From assembly GCA_020226215.1 (NCBI GenBank), contig CM035236.1, positions 9,491,001 to 9,555,000 on the forward strand: DNA of 64,000 nt, in the 5' to 3' direction. This DNA is from Sindora glabra. Its lineage: Eukaryota > Streptophyta > Magnoliopsida > Fabales > Fabaceae. Below the pieces are notes generated by a model. It saw nothing but the letters and a program-made list of their open reading frames with translations, made no database searches and had not been told where the DNA came from. Positions 22,901 through 34,476 of this stretch are shown one piece after another (the stretch's first letter is position 1; every line of letters starts with the position of its first letter). Position numbers and translations under genes: made by a program.

Positions 22901-23764
22901 ATATTGTAATTATTAAATAATAATGATTGATAATAATTAAATAGAATAATTATACACATATTGTGATGTGATTGGAGAATTTTATGGCAAGCATCTAAAA
23001 AATTTTACCTAAATTTTATCTTAAATATATTACGCATCGTATTTCTTCTCATATAAAGTACACATTTGTAACGAATATATTGGTTTTAATTGTTCTTCAA
23101 ACTTACATCACAATAGTCATATTTTTGTAATAAAATAAGACATTTAATTTGAATTTCGTGCCTTGTATATAGTTAACCGGTAAGTCTACCAACAAAAAGG
23201 GATATACAACATATTTACTAGTTTAGAGGATGGAAAATATCGTTTCATAATTTCTTCAAATTTTAAGAGTGTAATTTGTAAATTTCTTTTTCAAATTTAA
23301 GGACGTAAGTTATAAATTTTTAAAATTTAAGATGATAATTTGTTACTAAATAAATTTTAAGAATGTAAAATATATTTTTTCCAAAAATAAAAATTCAGAA
23401 ATCTTGAAAGTATGTAAACGACATAATATGATGTTCCATTTTCTTCCACCTCTATTTCCTTTATTCCTAGACCAATCATTAAATTATTTGCTAAGGATGG
23501 AAATGTATATTTTTCAATGATGGAGAAATCTTTCTTCTTTGATTATTTTCTAGATTCCAGCACTATTTATTTGGCCTTTTCTTTTCTTTTCTTCCCCCAA
23601 GAAACGAAAGGCATTGGTTTGGAGATTAGTAAAATAAATTTCTCACAACAAAAATTAATATCTATATTTATGTAATAAAAAGAAACAAACAGTATGCCAA
23701 TTATGGAAATTAAGCTATTAAGGCGGGTTGATTAACGAAATATTTGTTAACCAATAATATCATG
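19981..23764. other. AT-rich intergenic spacer
   Basis: No gene is supported. The minus frame at 21518-21841 covers a purine-rich tract (21600-21700) resembling others near 17570-17660 and 49340-49450, probably decayed repeats. Patches with GTTGTAGTTGTGA/TTACAACT motifs (near 20050 and 21555) recall similar motifs at 31180-31320 and 44400-44580. Confidence 0.45.
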
Positions 23765-24123
23765 GGCTTGATACATTAAGAGAAAGAACAACAATGCTGT
23801 ATGGGTGGGATCTGAAATTAAACTACAAATGTAAATTAAGGGATGTCAATTGAATAAAGAATAATGAAATAGATTTATAAAATTTAATTTAATAAATATA
23901 AAAAATTTAAAATTTAATTTTGGATTCTTTAGAATAGCCATGAGTGAGGTTATGAACAAACCCTGCTTTAGTGCAGCCATTAACGGAGGAAATCAATCAG
24001 TTGAGAAAGAGTACGAAAAAAATAGAAAAGTGACAAAAGAGGTTTAAAGGGAGGTATCACAGGAATCCGATCATATGCAGATTTAATTCTCCAACCACGA
24101 AGGAAAACAAGTCTCCCAATAAA

Positions 24124-24959
24124 GTGGCATTATATAAGATCGCACTTTTGAGCTTTCGGGAAGGTGATAATTCTGGCGCGATGGAGCAGGAAGATAATGA
24201 ACTGGAGAATCTGGACGAAAGAGACGATGACCTACCAGGTTTCAAGTTTGATTCAAAGGACAATAATGACGGAAGTGGAGTGGAGGTTATTGATGAAATC
24301 ATGGAAGGAAACATAATATGCCTGTTCTAAAACTCTATGGGAAAGAGATAGAACATATACAAAAACCTTGGTGGAACTGTCTCATCATTAAACTGTTGGG
24401 GAGAAGGGTTGGTTTCCAATTCCTTTGAAAAGAAGTTAATCCAACTATAGAGGGGAGTGGAGGATTGGAACTTGTTGACTTATGATATGACTATTATCTA
24501 GTCAAATTTGTCACAAAGGGTCGAAAAGATTGGGTACTACCCGGAGGTCCATGGGCAATATTAGTCCATTATTTAACAGTTTAGGAATGGGTCCCAAACT
24601 TTAATCTTACTATGGCGAATCTTGACAAAGTAGATGTATGGGTGTAGTTTCTAGAACTAGCTATGGAGTACTATGATCGTAAATGTCCTCTTGCTAGGAT
24701 TGGGAAGACAATCAAAATTGATTATATGATAGAAGAAAGAGTAAAGGGAAAATATGTAAGAGTTTGTGTATTGATCAGTCTTAACAAACCATTACTACTG
24801 CAATTTAGAGTTAGGGCAGAGGACATAAAAATAGAGTATGAAGGAATTTACTTGATTTGCTTTAAATGTGGAAGATATGGCCATTATGTTGATGGGGGCA
24901 AAGGGAAGGAGGTCGTTCATGAGACTAACCAAGGAGATATAGCAAAAAGAGAAGGGTAA
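24124..24959 (+). pseudogene. LINE ORF1 (gag-like, DUF4283 and zinc knuckle)
   Basis: The first open part (24124-24330) encodes an acidic leader (EQEDNELENLDERDDDLPGF). From 24363 the frame matches the DUF4283-type RNA-binding fold seen in plant LINEs (WWNCLIIKLLGRRVGFQFL, then LPGGPWAILVHYLTV), interrupted by several stops. The open part 24663-24959 continues in the same frame (MEYYDRK..., NKPLLLQFRV) into the zinc knuckle CFKCGRYGH. The knuckle's fourth ligand is lost, with glycine where cysteine is expected. ORF1 of this family binds the element RNA. Confidence 0.88.
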
Positions 24960-25740
24960 ACTAAAAGGATGTATCACCTAATGTTCCACAACAATAGCAA
25001 TAGCAAAACTAACCTTCTATGGAGTTTGGGGACTGGATGGTGGTCTAATAACTGAAAAGAAACAAGAAGGTGAAGACTAGATAGAAAAACACAAGTGAAC
25101 CTAAGTTGGAAGGATCTCAATTTGCAACCCTTGCTAATCTAATGTTTCAAAGTAAGATGGGTGAGTAAGAAGAAAATGTAAGAGAGGTGAGTGATATGCT
25201 AATAGAAAAAGAGAACTCCAATCAAATGTTTTGATTATTAAGCAGTCATAAAATAAGAAGCTAGAAATGAAAAACAGTCACAAAGCCTTAACCACCTTGG
25301 ATAACAATCAAATGATAATGATAACCATAGACAAAAGTGCCAATAATATAATGGACTTATCTAGTAGAAACAATAAGCTCTAGTAGCAAGAGGAAATAAT
25401 GCAAAAGATGGAAAGTATGTAGACTAATCCAATTAACAACCTTTAAAGTAATCCAGGGAAGCAATGCTCCTTAGTTCCTTATTCCCATTTTGATAAGTGA
25501 ATACAACATTGCTTTGATGTCATGATTATCGATACTATGGCAAACCTTTTGACCTAGGTATAGGTACAAAGGTTCATTTAGCGTTAATGCTTTAATGTGA
25601 TTCCATAATAGAAGAGGCTTAATAGAGTGGCTAATCAACTATGCATATGGATTTGGCACAAGTGGAAAAAGCATATGCTTGCATATAGAATGAAGAAAAT
25701 TAGGTTAGTACTTATTATTATTTTTATTTGTAAATAATGA

Positions 25741-26430
25741 ATATCATGATTTAGAATTATAGGGGTGTTGGTAACCTGGAATTTATTATTCATGCCAACA
25801 ATATAATTGAGAAACATAGGCTAGTTGTGATAGTGTTATTGGAAACCAAAGTTGCCTTTAGTAGATCTAATGAATTTTTTTAAATTGCATTTTCCTAATT
25901 TTTTTGTTCAAGAAAGAAGGATGGTATAGGGAATATGGATTGGAAGGAAGACAAATAAATTGAGTTAGAAATCATTCATTCTACTTATTAATTTGTCCAT
26001 ATTAAAGTTATTGATAAGAATAATTCTTACTGGCTTCTAATAATATTTTATATGAGCCCTTAAGTAAAGATTTGTAGGGAATGCCAATCTCAAATTCTAG
26101 AACTTTCAAAGCTATTCAAGAACTTTGGGTTTTAACAAGTGATTTCAATGAAATTGCTCATCCTATGGAAAAGAAAGGAAGATCATCGATTAAGGTAACT
26201 AGATATGGAGAATTCTTTGATTGGATTAGTAAATGTGGATTAATTGACTTGGGTTGACAATGTTCACGCTTTACTTGAAAAGGTTTGATTCGGGATGGTT
26301 ATGATTGAATATTTGAACATTTGGATAAATGACTGTGTAATGTGGGATGGAGGCATAAATTCAATGATGCTATTGTTAAGGTACTACTAAGAGTCTATTT
26401 AGATCATCATCCTTTAATGATAGACATTTT
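25741..26430 (+). pseudogene. LINE ORF2 endonuclease domain
   Basis: Fragments in shifting frames match an AP-type endonuclease. They include NYRGVGN followed by IVLLETKV near the N-terminus, then SDFNEIAHPMEKKGRS, FFDWISKCGLIDLG, and a terminal YLDHHPLMIDIFG that corresponds to the SDHHP box. The catalytic asparagine and histidine regions can be traced, but the first aspartate of the SDH motif reads as L-D-H-H. The domain would nick target DNA. There are several stops and at least one frameshift. Confidence 0.82.
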
Positions 26431-28260
26431 TGGTGGAAAAAATGAAAGACAAAATAGGCCATTTTGATTTGAAGTTGCATGGTCTTTACACGAATAATTT
26501 CCCTAATTCTTTAATAAAAACTAGAATAGTTAACAACCCTTTCTCCATAATATCCAAAGTATCCCATGAAAATAAATACTTTGGAATAAAGAGGTATTTA
26601 GCCATATTAATGAAAAAAGATTGTACTCTTGGCTCATATAAGGGGGTGCAATTAACATTGGAAAGAAAATGGAATCTATACCAAGATAATCTTAAGAAAT
26701 AACTACAAAAAGAACTACTGGATGTGAAAAAATAAGAGGAAGTTTTATGGTACTAGAAGTTGAGAACTAAGTGGACTCAAGATGGGGATTGCAACACTTA
26801 ATTTTACCATACCAAAAATATGGTAAAAAAAAGATATAACAAAATCTCTATGTTACGAGATTCTAATGGCACATGGATTGATGAGAGGGATCAATTAAAT
26901 AATATGATTATGGCCTACTTTAGAAATCTCTTTACTAAAGATTCTATTTAGTATATTCCACTCCAAATGAGTTACTCATTTCCACCTCTTGAAGTAAAGG
27001 AGATTTGTAAATTAAACATAGAAGTCACCTCCCATGAAATCAAATATGCAATGTTTGACATGGGTGCATCAAAGGCTAGAAGTCATGATGGATTACCAGC
27101 TGGTTTTTACTAGGAAAATTGGGATAAGGTAGGTCACAATCTATCAATGTTTGTGAGAGAAGTGTTTGAAAGGAAAAACAATGTTAAAAATGTCAACCAA
27201 ACTCTAATCACTTTGATTTCTAAGGTGAGTCAACTAGAATTTATAAATCAATTTAGGCTAATCCCTTTATGTAATGTAAGCTACAAATACATTACTAAGG
27301 TGATTTTGAACTAATTAAAATCTCTCTTGCTAAATCGAATCTTGCCATTTCAATCCAGTTTTATCCTGGAGGTACATCCAAGATAATATAATTATAGCAT
27401 GTGAGATGATCCACTCTATGAGGAGAAAGAAAGTGCAAAAAGGATTTATGGCTTTAAAGATAGACCTAAAAAAAGCTTATGATAGAATTAGATGGTGTTT
27501 TTTGTTAGATGTGTTAAAGAAGACTGGTCTTCCTAACTAAATTTTTATGTTAATCATGAGATGTATCACTACCTTAAAGCTAAATGTTTTATGGAATGGC
27601 AATAAAATGACTAAATTCTAGCCATTGAAAAGGATTAAACAGAAGGATCCTATCTCTCCTCATTTATTTATACTCTGTATGGAAAAATTATTTCATGTAA
27701 TTATGGATGAAGCAAATGTAGGTAATTGAAAGCCAATTAGAGTTAGTAGATTAGGACCCTTTGTTTCTTATCTTATGTTTACTAGAGCTTTGCCTAATCA
27801 AATGAGATGCATTCTAAAGTGTTTATCCCTTTTTTTTTTGTAGGTTCAAGCCAAAAGATTAACCATGCAAAATTTAAGATCCTCTTGTTTAAAAACCCGA
27901 ATCCCTTTATAACTTAGGAAATTACTAATCTTAGTGGCTTCTCTCAGAATTTAGGGAGATATCTTAGTATTAATCTACCTACATTTGAAAGGGATAGAAG
28001 AAGATTTGATTAACTACTTACTAGAGTTAATCAAAAACTTCCGGAATGGTAAACCAAAATGTTACCTATAATTGGAAGAATAACTTTTGCAAGCTTTATT
28101 ATATCAAGTATCCCTATATATAACATGCAAGTGGAGAGACTACCTAAAAGAATTTTTTGGAAATAGAAAGGATGCAAAGGAACTTCATCTGGCGATTTGA
28201 TGTGAGTATGAGATAAATGCATCCCATTAGTTGGAAAAAAATTGTTAATCATAAGAATCT
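26431..28260 (+). pseudogene. LINE ORF2 reverse transcriptase, catalytic box missing
   Basis: RT motifs appear in order: SHDGLPAGFY (27080-27110), LITLISKV, FRLIPLCNVSYKYITKV, a region equal to IACEMIHSMRRKK, then MALKIDLKKAYDRI (27448-27490) with the first catalytic aspartate, LFHVIMDEA and LGPFVSYLMF (27748-27782). At this point an (F/Y)ADD box should follow. Instead the sequence reads T-R-A-L-P-N-QM and continues into SSQKINHAKFKI, so the catalytic pair is gone by deletion or heavy change. Stops and frameshifts occur elsewhere. The stretch 26430-26702 is an open frame of the EN-RT linker. Confidence 0.85.
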
Positions 28261-29850
28261 GGTGGTTTAGGTTTAAGAACCTTGGAGAAGGTGAGCATTG
28301 CCTATTTAATGAAACTTTGCTTTAAAATCTATATTAAAGAAGATAATTTATGGGTGAAGGTTGTTAAAGGGAAATATGGCTTTAAAGGAAATTGGCTTTT
28401 GAATTGAATAGCATTTTCTAATGATTCGCAAATTTAGAGAGCCATCCTCTTGAAATGGAAAGAAACAATTCACAGTCTAACTTAGCAAGTGTACAATAGG
28501 GAAACAATACACTTTTGGTTAGATAATTGACTGGGGCTTAACCAACCTTTTATAAATTTTGTGTTAGAGGCTGTTGAAAATGATAAAATAAATGTGAATG
28601 TCAATGAATTTGTGATTGATAATTTAGATTGGGATTGGAATTGATTGAACCCTATGCTTCCAAATGCTATATGAGGATATATTTAGATAAGACTTCTCTC
28701 AAGTCTAGAAGCTGGACTTGATACTAAGTCTTAGTTATCTAGTCTAATTAGAGTGTTTTTTGTTAAAGAGGCTTATAAGTCTCTCACATAAGGTAACTGG
28801 CAAGCTCCACATAAAACCTAGAATTTGATCTAGAATATTCCCACACCATAACAAATAAAATGCTTTATATGGTAAGTGGCTCACAATGGCTTTCTAACGA
28901 ATTTCTATACAAGTAGATACTGCCATGGTAATCCCTATTTTTGACTATTTGAAACAAAAGAGGAAACTATCTTCCATGTATTATGTGATGACTTGTCACA
29001 AGTTAGCTATGGTTTAGCTTGCTAATCCAACTTATATCATAGCTTTTAGTGCATGTTCTATTGAAAACTGGATTTGCATGAACCTAGTAAATAGTTTATC
29101 ATGAAACAGTGATTGGTAGGTTAAATGGAATACAATTCAGGCAGTTGGTTGCTAATTTTTATAGCAATGGAGGTATAAGTCAAGACACCAAAACACCTTA
29201 CTTTACCCATATAACCTAGCCAAAGTAGTGATACATAACATAAAATAGGCAGGTATTGCACTTAATGATGAACACAAAGCTACGCATAGAGTTATGGGTA
29301 CCATATCAATATGTTGGAATCCTTTACTGAAATAGTGGTTAAAGATGAACATGAATGGTACAACTAGAGGTGAGGATGGAAGAGCTGGATATGGTGGTGT
29401 TCTTCAGTATTTGAATGGAAACTAGATTCTTGGTTTTGCTTAAGCTTCAGGGAAGTGTTCAATTTGTGTAACTAAATGGTGGGGGAGCTTTATGTGGTTT
29501 TCAAATTGCCTAGAATAAAGGATATAAGAATATTATTTTTGAATGTGATTCGAAGACTCTATTATTGCTAAACTAATCCCATCTATAGAGGGGATCAATT
29601 AATTTTGACTATTTATTGATTACTCAAGAAAGAGTGGAAAGTTATAATTTAACATACATATAGGGAAGGTAATGCTTACGCTAACGAGATGGCCAATCTA
29701 AGCATTTCTATAGAGTTAGGAATGCATCTATTCCATAGTCCTCCACCAAGAATTTCCATGTTAGTTCTTGTTGATGTATTGAGCGTCTCTAAGTTTCGTA
29801 AGACTACTTTCTTTTAGTTTTCTTTTTTAGGTCTTATGACCCCTTTCTTT
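28261..29850 (+). pseudogene. LINE ORF2 C-terminus with zinc-binding region and RNase H
   Basis: Decayed. A stretch near 28800-28995 resembles the RT-associated zinc-binding domain (KCFIW, then EETIFHVLCD). Near 29340-29720 an RNase H can be traced: MNMNGTTRGEDGRAGYGGVLQ, ILGFA, a GALCGFQIA-like stretch and IIFECDSK in shifting frames. Plant L1 lineages with an extra RNase H have this order. The frame ends shortly before the A-rich tail. Confidence 0.78.
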
Positions 29851-31933
29851 AAAAAAAAATAATTTCGGATTCCACTTTGATATATTTAGCATTTTTAAGA
29901 AAGAATCTTAATGGTCTAACGGAAAATAAAGAAAGAAGCAGAGAAGGACCATAATCTAGAAAATGGTCAGACCACACAAACATATTTAAATGTCAAAATT
30001 CCATTCCAAACACTGTGAGTCAACACAATGCAATATAATATTTCAGAAAGAGAAAGGCGCATCTCTAGCATCATTAGTATCCTGATACTGGTAAAGCTCA
30101 GTCAAATCTTAGGTCTCATATAAACCGTTCCTTTACAAATCATAACACCTTTTTCTCTACCGGTACGCATTCAATTGTAGCATATATAATCCAATTATTG
30201 CATCTTTTATCTTTTATATATTTCAAACTATAAAGCTAATTTTTGTGTTTTACAATAAATCACACGAGCTTTCTTTAATTATTAGCCATTGAACACGGAA
30301 TATCTTTGATCAATAGGCTGTGTGATTTTTCAACATGACTATTGTAATATTAATACAAGGTTAAAACGGACATATTTCCCTTAGTATATTTGTTACAATA
30401 ATACTATATATATAAAAAATAATTTGAAATTTAGTGTCAAATATAAATTAAGGACCGTTATTAAATATAAAATAGTGAAACAAATTTATAAAACTTAATT
30501 CAATACATATAAAAGATTTAGATCAGATTTTATTTTCAGAATTTATAACATTTTTGTATTTGATAAGTAAAAAATCTTTGATATATTTAAAAATGTGAAG
30601 TTAAGCACTCAAATTTTATACATTGTATCAAATCCCCTCCCCCAATTTAAACCCTGCCTGCAATCACATATTATTATATTAAAGTTCAAATTAAGGAATC
30701 ACGAAATGGTACAAGATTTCTATTGCTTGGAATCGTGAATGTTCATGAAGCTGTACTGATCTACCCACACTCTTTTCTCTTCGTCTAAAACCCTTTAATC
30801 TTTATTGACAAGAGGTTTCCAATTGAACTTGGATATTCTTGAATCGATATTTACATTTGAATTAATTAACACTTGGTGAGATGTTCTTACCAAAATGTTA
30901 AAAGAAGGAATTTGAATGGACATGGAAGCAAAATTATAGGGATTTGAACGGGGAGTTAACGCAAAGGGATTTTTCACACAATGCATGAAGTTTGAGCGTT
31001 TAATTGTATATTTCTAAACATTAAATTTTTCTTGCAGACCAAATAAATATGGGTTTAGGAGCATTTTAGCCTTAATACAATTGATATAAGTACGGTGCGT
31101 TCATGAAATTAGGTTTCTTTTTGTAATTAAATTCAAAATTGGTTGAACTCATATTTTCAAATTTGGTGTCTATTTGATTGCAACTGTGGTTCTAAATTAT
31201 AGTTGCAATTACAGTTGTGACTGCATTGTAATTAGTAAAATTGCAAATAAATATGAAAAGATGCGATCGTTGTATACGGACTACAATTAAAAACTTGATT
31301 GCAATATATATTTCTTAGCGTTGCTTTCATATGTTAAAGGCAACCCACAGTGGAGATGCACAAATTCCATTAGCTTGCTAGGTTCGAAAGTTTAAAGCTT
31401 GAAACAGAAGCAAAAGTACTTGGCGGATATGCCATATCCATAATATAAGAGGGTTTTGTTTTGGACAGTGATGAAGAAGGAAGAGATAGAAAATGCAGTT
31501 CCTATAGCAGCGGTTCGAAAGCCAAAGTTTGGGCTTAAGGAGGGAGATGGAGAGAAAAGATAACGTGAAAGATTTAATTACTACTATCATTTGAGTAGTC
31601 GGGGAAATTAATAAAGTTGGACAGATTTACTATGGAGGATCACAGCTTATTCAAAAAATATATCTTAAAATTAACGTTCTAAGTAAACACATAATAACTA
31701 TGTATACATTAATCCATTATTACAATCAACTTTAATTGATTGATGGATTCATTCTAAGTCTTTTTTCAAAATGTTTAAATTTAATTAAGAGTAAAATCCT
31801 TCGGGGATCAAGATGAGACATTGTGTATGCTTTAATGGCCAAAAGTTATTTTACTCTTATGCCAATATCTATGTTATAAAAAATTCATTTTTTAATATAA
31901 GAAACTAGGTAATTACATTGGCCTACCACTTCA

Positions 31934-31961
31934 AATAATAATAATAATAATAATAATAAAA
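31934..31961. repeat. AAT microsatellite
   Basis: About eight ATA/AAT units within block B. The block A counterpart (about 2475-2490) has a plain A-run instead, so the repeat expanded after the duplication. Confidence 0.85.
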
Positions 31962-32432
31962 TTTCCACTACCACCAAGTAAAATGAATCAGAGGATCAGA
32001 ACCGCTTAAATTTTATTTTAGGGGACTATAAATGTATTCAAGCCAAAGTTTAATACGTATTCTTTTTATTTTTATTTTTTCAAAATATTAATATAGTTCT
32101 AATATTATTAATTAGCAAATAAATAGAGAAAGAAAAGGAAAGAATTTCTTTAGTTTACAGTTACACAAACAATGTTCCATTTTATTTTGCATCACAGAAA
32201 GCATAAAGTGAGAAAATTACTTGCGTGGTCTAGCGTGCAATAATACATTACATATAATCTCAAATATCAGGATTCAGTGCAGAAAAAGAAACAGAAAACA
32301 TTATTATACTTGCACATGCGGCTGCATATACTACAGTTTTGGGACCTAAACAATGCTCATTTACATGAAATAGAATTTAGTCCCCAGAAAATACTAAGCT
32401 GAATCTTTCTGCACGTAATATATCTGACCTGA

Positions 32433-32858
32433 TCAATTCTTGTTTTCAAGCATATGGCCAACGCCAGGACTGTGACCCGGTTTGGTAGGCCTAAAATCAT
32501 TCTTGGACTCATCATGAGTCACGTAATGTTCAAAATCTGGGCTGTGAACTGCCACCTTTGCGTTCATATCTTTATCCTGACATGCAAAATTTTTATGACC
32601 AACGCCTGGACTGCTTCCAGGTGTTGTGGGTCGGAAAGCATTAGTGTTTCCAGCACCGGGTGAATCCCCACAAGCTGCAACGTTGTACTTTGGTTTTTCG
32701 TCTGGTGAGGAAGGAACATTAATGCTAGGCCTAGGTTTAAGTGAGGAATCTTCGTTAGTTGTCTTGATCTGCCTTGCATGAGTAAAAAGAACTTCATGGC
32801 AGGCGATCAGTAGCAAGAAAAAAGCACAGTATTTGTGGATGTGTTGAAATTGAGCCAT
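32433..32858 (-). CDS. CEP precursor with two CEP domains (block B)
   Basis: A 141-residue paralogue of the block A gene. The signal peptide is at about 1-28 (CAFFLLLIACHEVLFTHA). CEP core 1 is AFRPTTPGSSPGVGH at 74-88. CEP core 2 is DFRPTKPGHSPGVGH at 121-135, followed by MLENKN. The linker between the cores keeps VHSPDFEHYVT as in block A. The cores differ from the block A protein at position 9 of core 1 (S for K) and at positions 6, 14 and 15 of core 2. A cysteine at 63 and another at about 93 are not in the block A protein. It appears single-exon, with TATA at 32975-32983. It seems the best preserved of the three block copies, with all CEP positions near consensus. Confidence 0.94.
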   Translation of the reverse strand: MAQFQHIHKYCAFFLLLIACHEVLFTHARQIKTTNEDSSLKPRPSINVPSSPDEKPKYNVAACGDSPGAGNTNAFRPTTPGSSPGVGHKNFACQDKDMNAKVAVHSPDFEHYVTHDESKNDFRPTKPGHSPGVGHMLENKN

Positions 32859-32974
32859 AACTAGAGATTAGAGAAGCAATAAAAAGAAAGGCTGAGAGGA
32901 AATCTGATTAGCTATCTTTGAGGAATAGAAGCTGAGGCGAATGGAGATGGTATGAGAAGTTCTGGGATCCTCCG

Positions 32975-32983
32975 GTATTTATA
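32975..32983 (-). promoter_or_regulatory. TATA box of block B CEP gene
   Basis: Minus strand TATAAATAC, 117 bp before the ATG, in the promoter segment shared with blocks A and C. Confidence 0.75.
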
Positions 32984-33300
32984 ATCCAAGTTTGCTCTGT
33001 TAAGATTCTAATTTCCAAGTGTGCCATTGACTGAATATGGGGATTGCATGCGTGCACTTTAAATGTGGACCCTTTATAACATATACCCCTTTTACTGAAA
33101 ATTATAGGAGTGATTAAATATAAGGATTGGATCAGAAATAGAATTTTGGATGCAGTGAAAAATATAAAATTTTTAACGAATAAAAGTTAAATGTTCTTGA
33201 CTAAATCAAGTAGCTTTTAACTACATTGGTTTTGGTCTTTTGTCATACTCTTAAAGTAAGTGAATTCTCTTTCTCCAAAAGGAGAAAAGGACAAAGACAT

Positions 33301-34421
33301 GTGAATTTTCTTTATAACATCCCCTTATAATTTGAGGAATACGTGTAATAAATGTAATACTATATGTATTAGAAAAAGAGATTTGAAATTAAGTTTCGAA
33401 TATAAATTAATAATTATTATTAAACATAGGATGGTAAGATAAATTTATAAAATTTAATGATATAAAGATTTAGAATTTAATTTTAAAATAATTTTTATAC
33501 ATATAATATTTTTATATTAATATATTGGGTATGATTGGTTTGGAGGGCTTCAGATTGGCATATATTATTATTATATCATTTTTGACAACATTAGTTAATT
33601 AAAATCAATTATTATTATAATTACTATTATTATTGTAAATATAATTATATATTATTATTATTATCATTTAAAAACTAATATTTTTATTTATTATTATTGG
33701 ATATAATTAAAATAGTGAAAAAATAAATTAAGGCACAATAATTTCTAATGTGAAAAATTCCATAATTAGAGCAGTAAAAATTATGGGCCCTAGTCCAAAA
33801 AAATTTATTGTTAATTAAAATGGATATAAATATTTTATTAACTAAATTCACAACATACATATTACTATTTTGAAGTAATAATAATTTATTACTCTAATTA
33901 ATATATTTATCTAGTTATAATAATTATATTATGTATGTTTAGTTATAGTAATTACTCTATGTATTTTTTTAATTTTTAGGTTTTATGATAATAATTTTAA
34001 TTTCTCACATAATTAGTTTCTATTATTTTTGATATGAATGTAATCATTTATTTTAATAACTTTGTGAAATATATATTCACAATATTAAACATACAAAATT
34101 CATTAATTTTAAAATCAAACATTTTTAATTTTAATGTAATATTTATTTTGGTATTAAACATTAAGTATACAAAATCATTAATATTTTGTATTTGGCCAAA
34201 TTAAGAGGTTTTCAAAGATTTTCTGCTTAATTTACATTTTAATCCTATTTTATTCTTTAATTTATATTTATATTCTCAACTTTTTATTATATTTACACTT
34301 ATGTAAAAAATATATTATTTACATTTTTCAAAGTTATCTACTATGTAAATAAATATCATAATTGTTATTTTTTTAAAAATATAATTTTTTCTTATTTATT
34401 ATAATCAAACTTGAAAATTGT

Positions 34422-34476
<55 letters not shown>

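Larger units (their letters stand above)
23928..29860 (+). mobile_element. Plant L1-type LINE, near full length, decayed
   Basis: About 5.9 kb ending in a short A-rich tail (29851-29860). A 12-bp target duplication is visible as AATTTTGGATTC at 23916-23927 and AATTTCGGATTC at 29861-29872 (one mismatch). The content order is ORF1 with DUF4283 and a zinc knuckle, then ORF2 with endonuclease, reverse transcriptase, a zinc-binding region and a C-terminal RNase H. This is the layout of plant L1 elements that acquired RNase H. Many stops and frameshifts make it inactive. Confidence 0.92.
23765..33300 (-). other. Duplicated CEP block B (interrupted by a LINE)
   Basis: Second copy of the CEP-bearing segment. 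The part before the LINE (23765-23927) matches block A 1255-1440 (AGAAAGAACAACAATGCTGTA and following). The part after it (29873-32430) matches block A 1440-2743 and 12017-12230. The promoter side (32859-33290) matches 12641-12960 and 58525-58860. It also has a CTAG at the site where block A carries the LTR element, so it preserves that empty site. Non-coding parts 29873-32432 and 32859-33300 contain no further gene. Confidence 0.85.
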
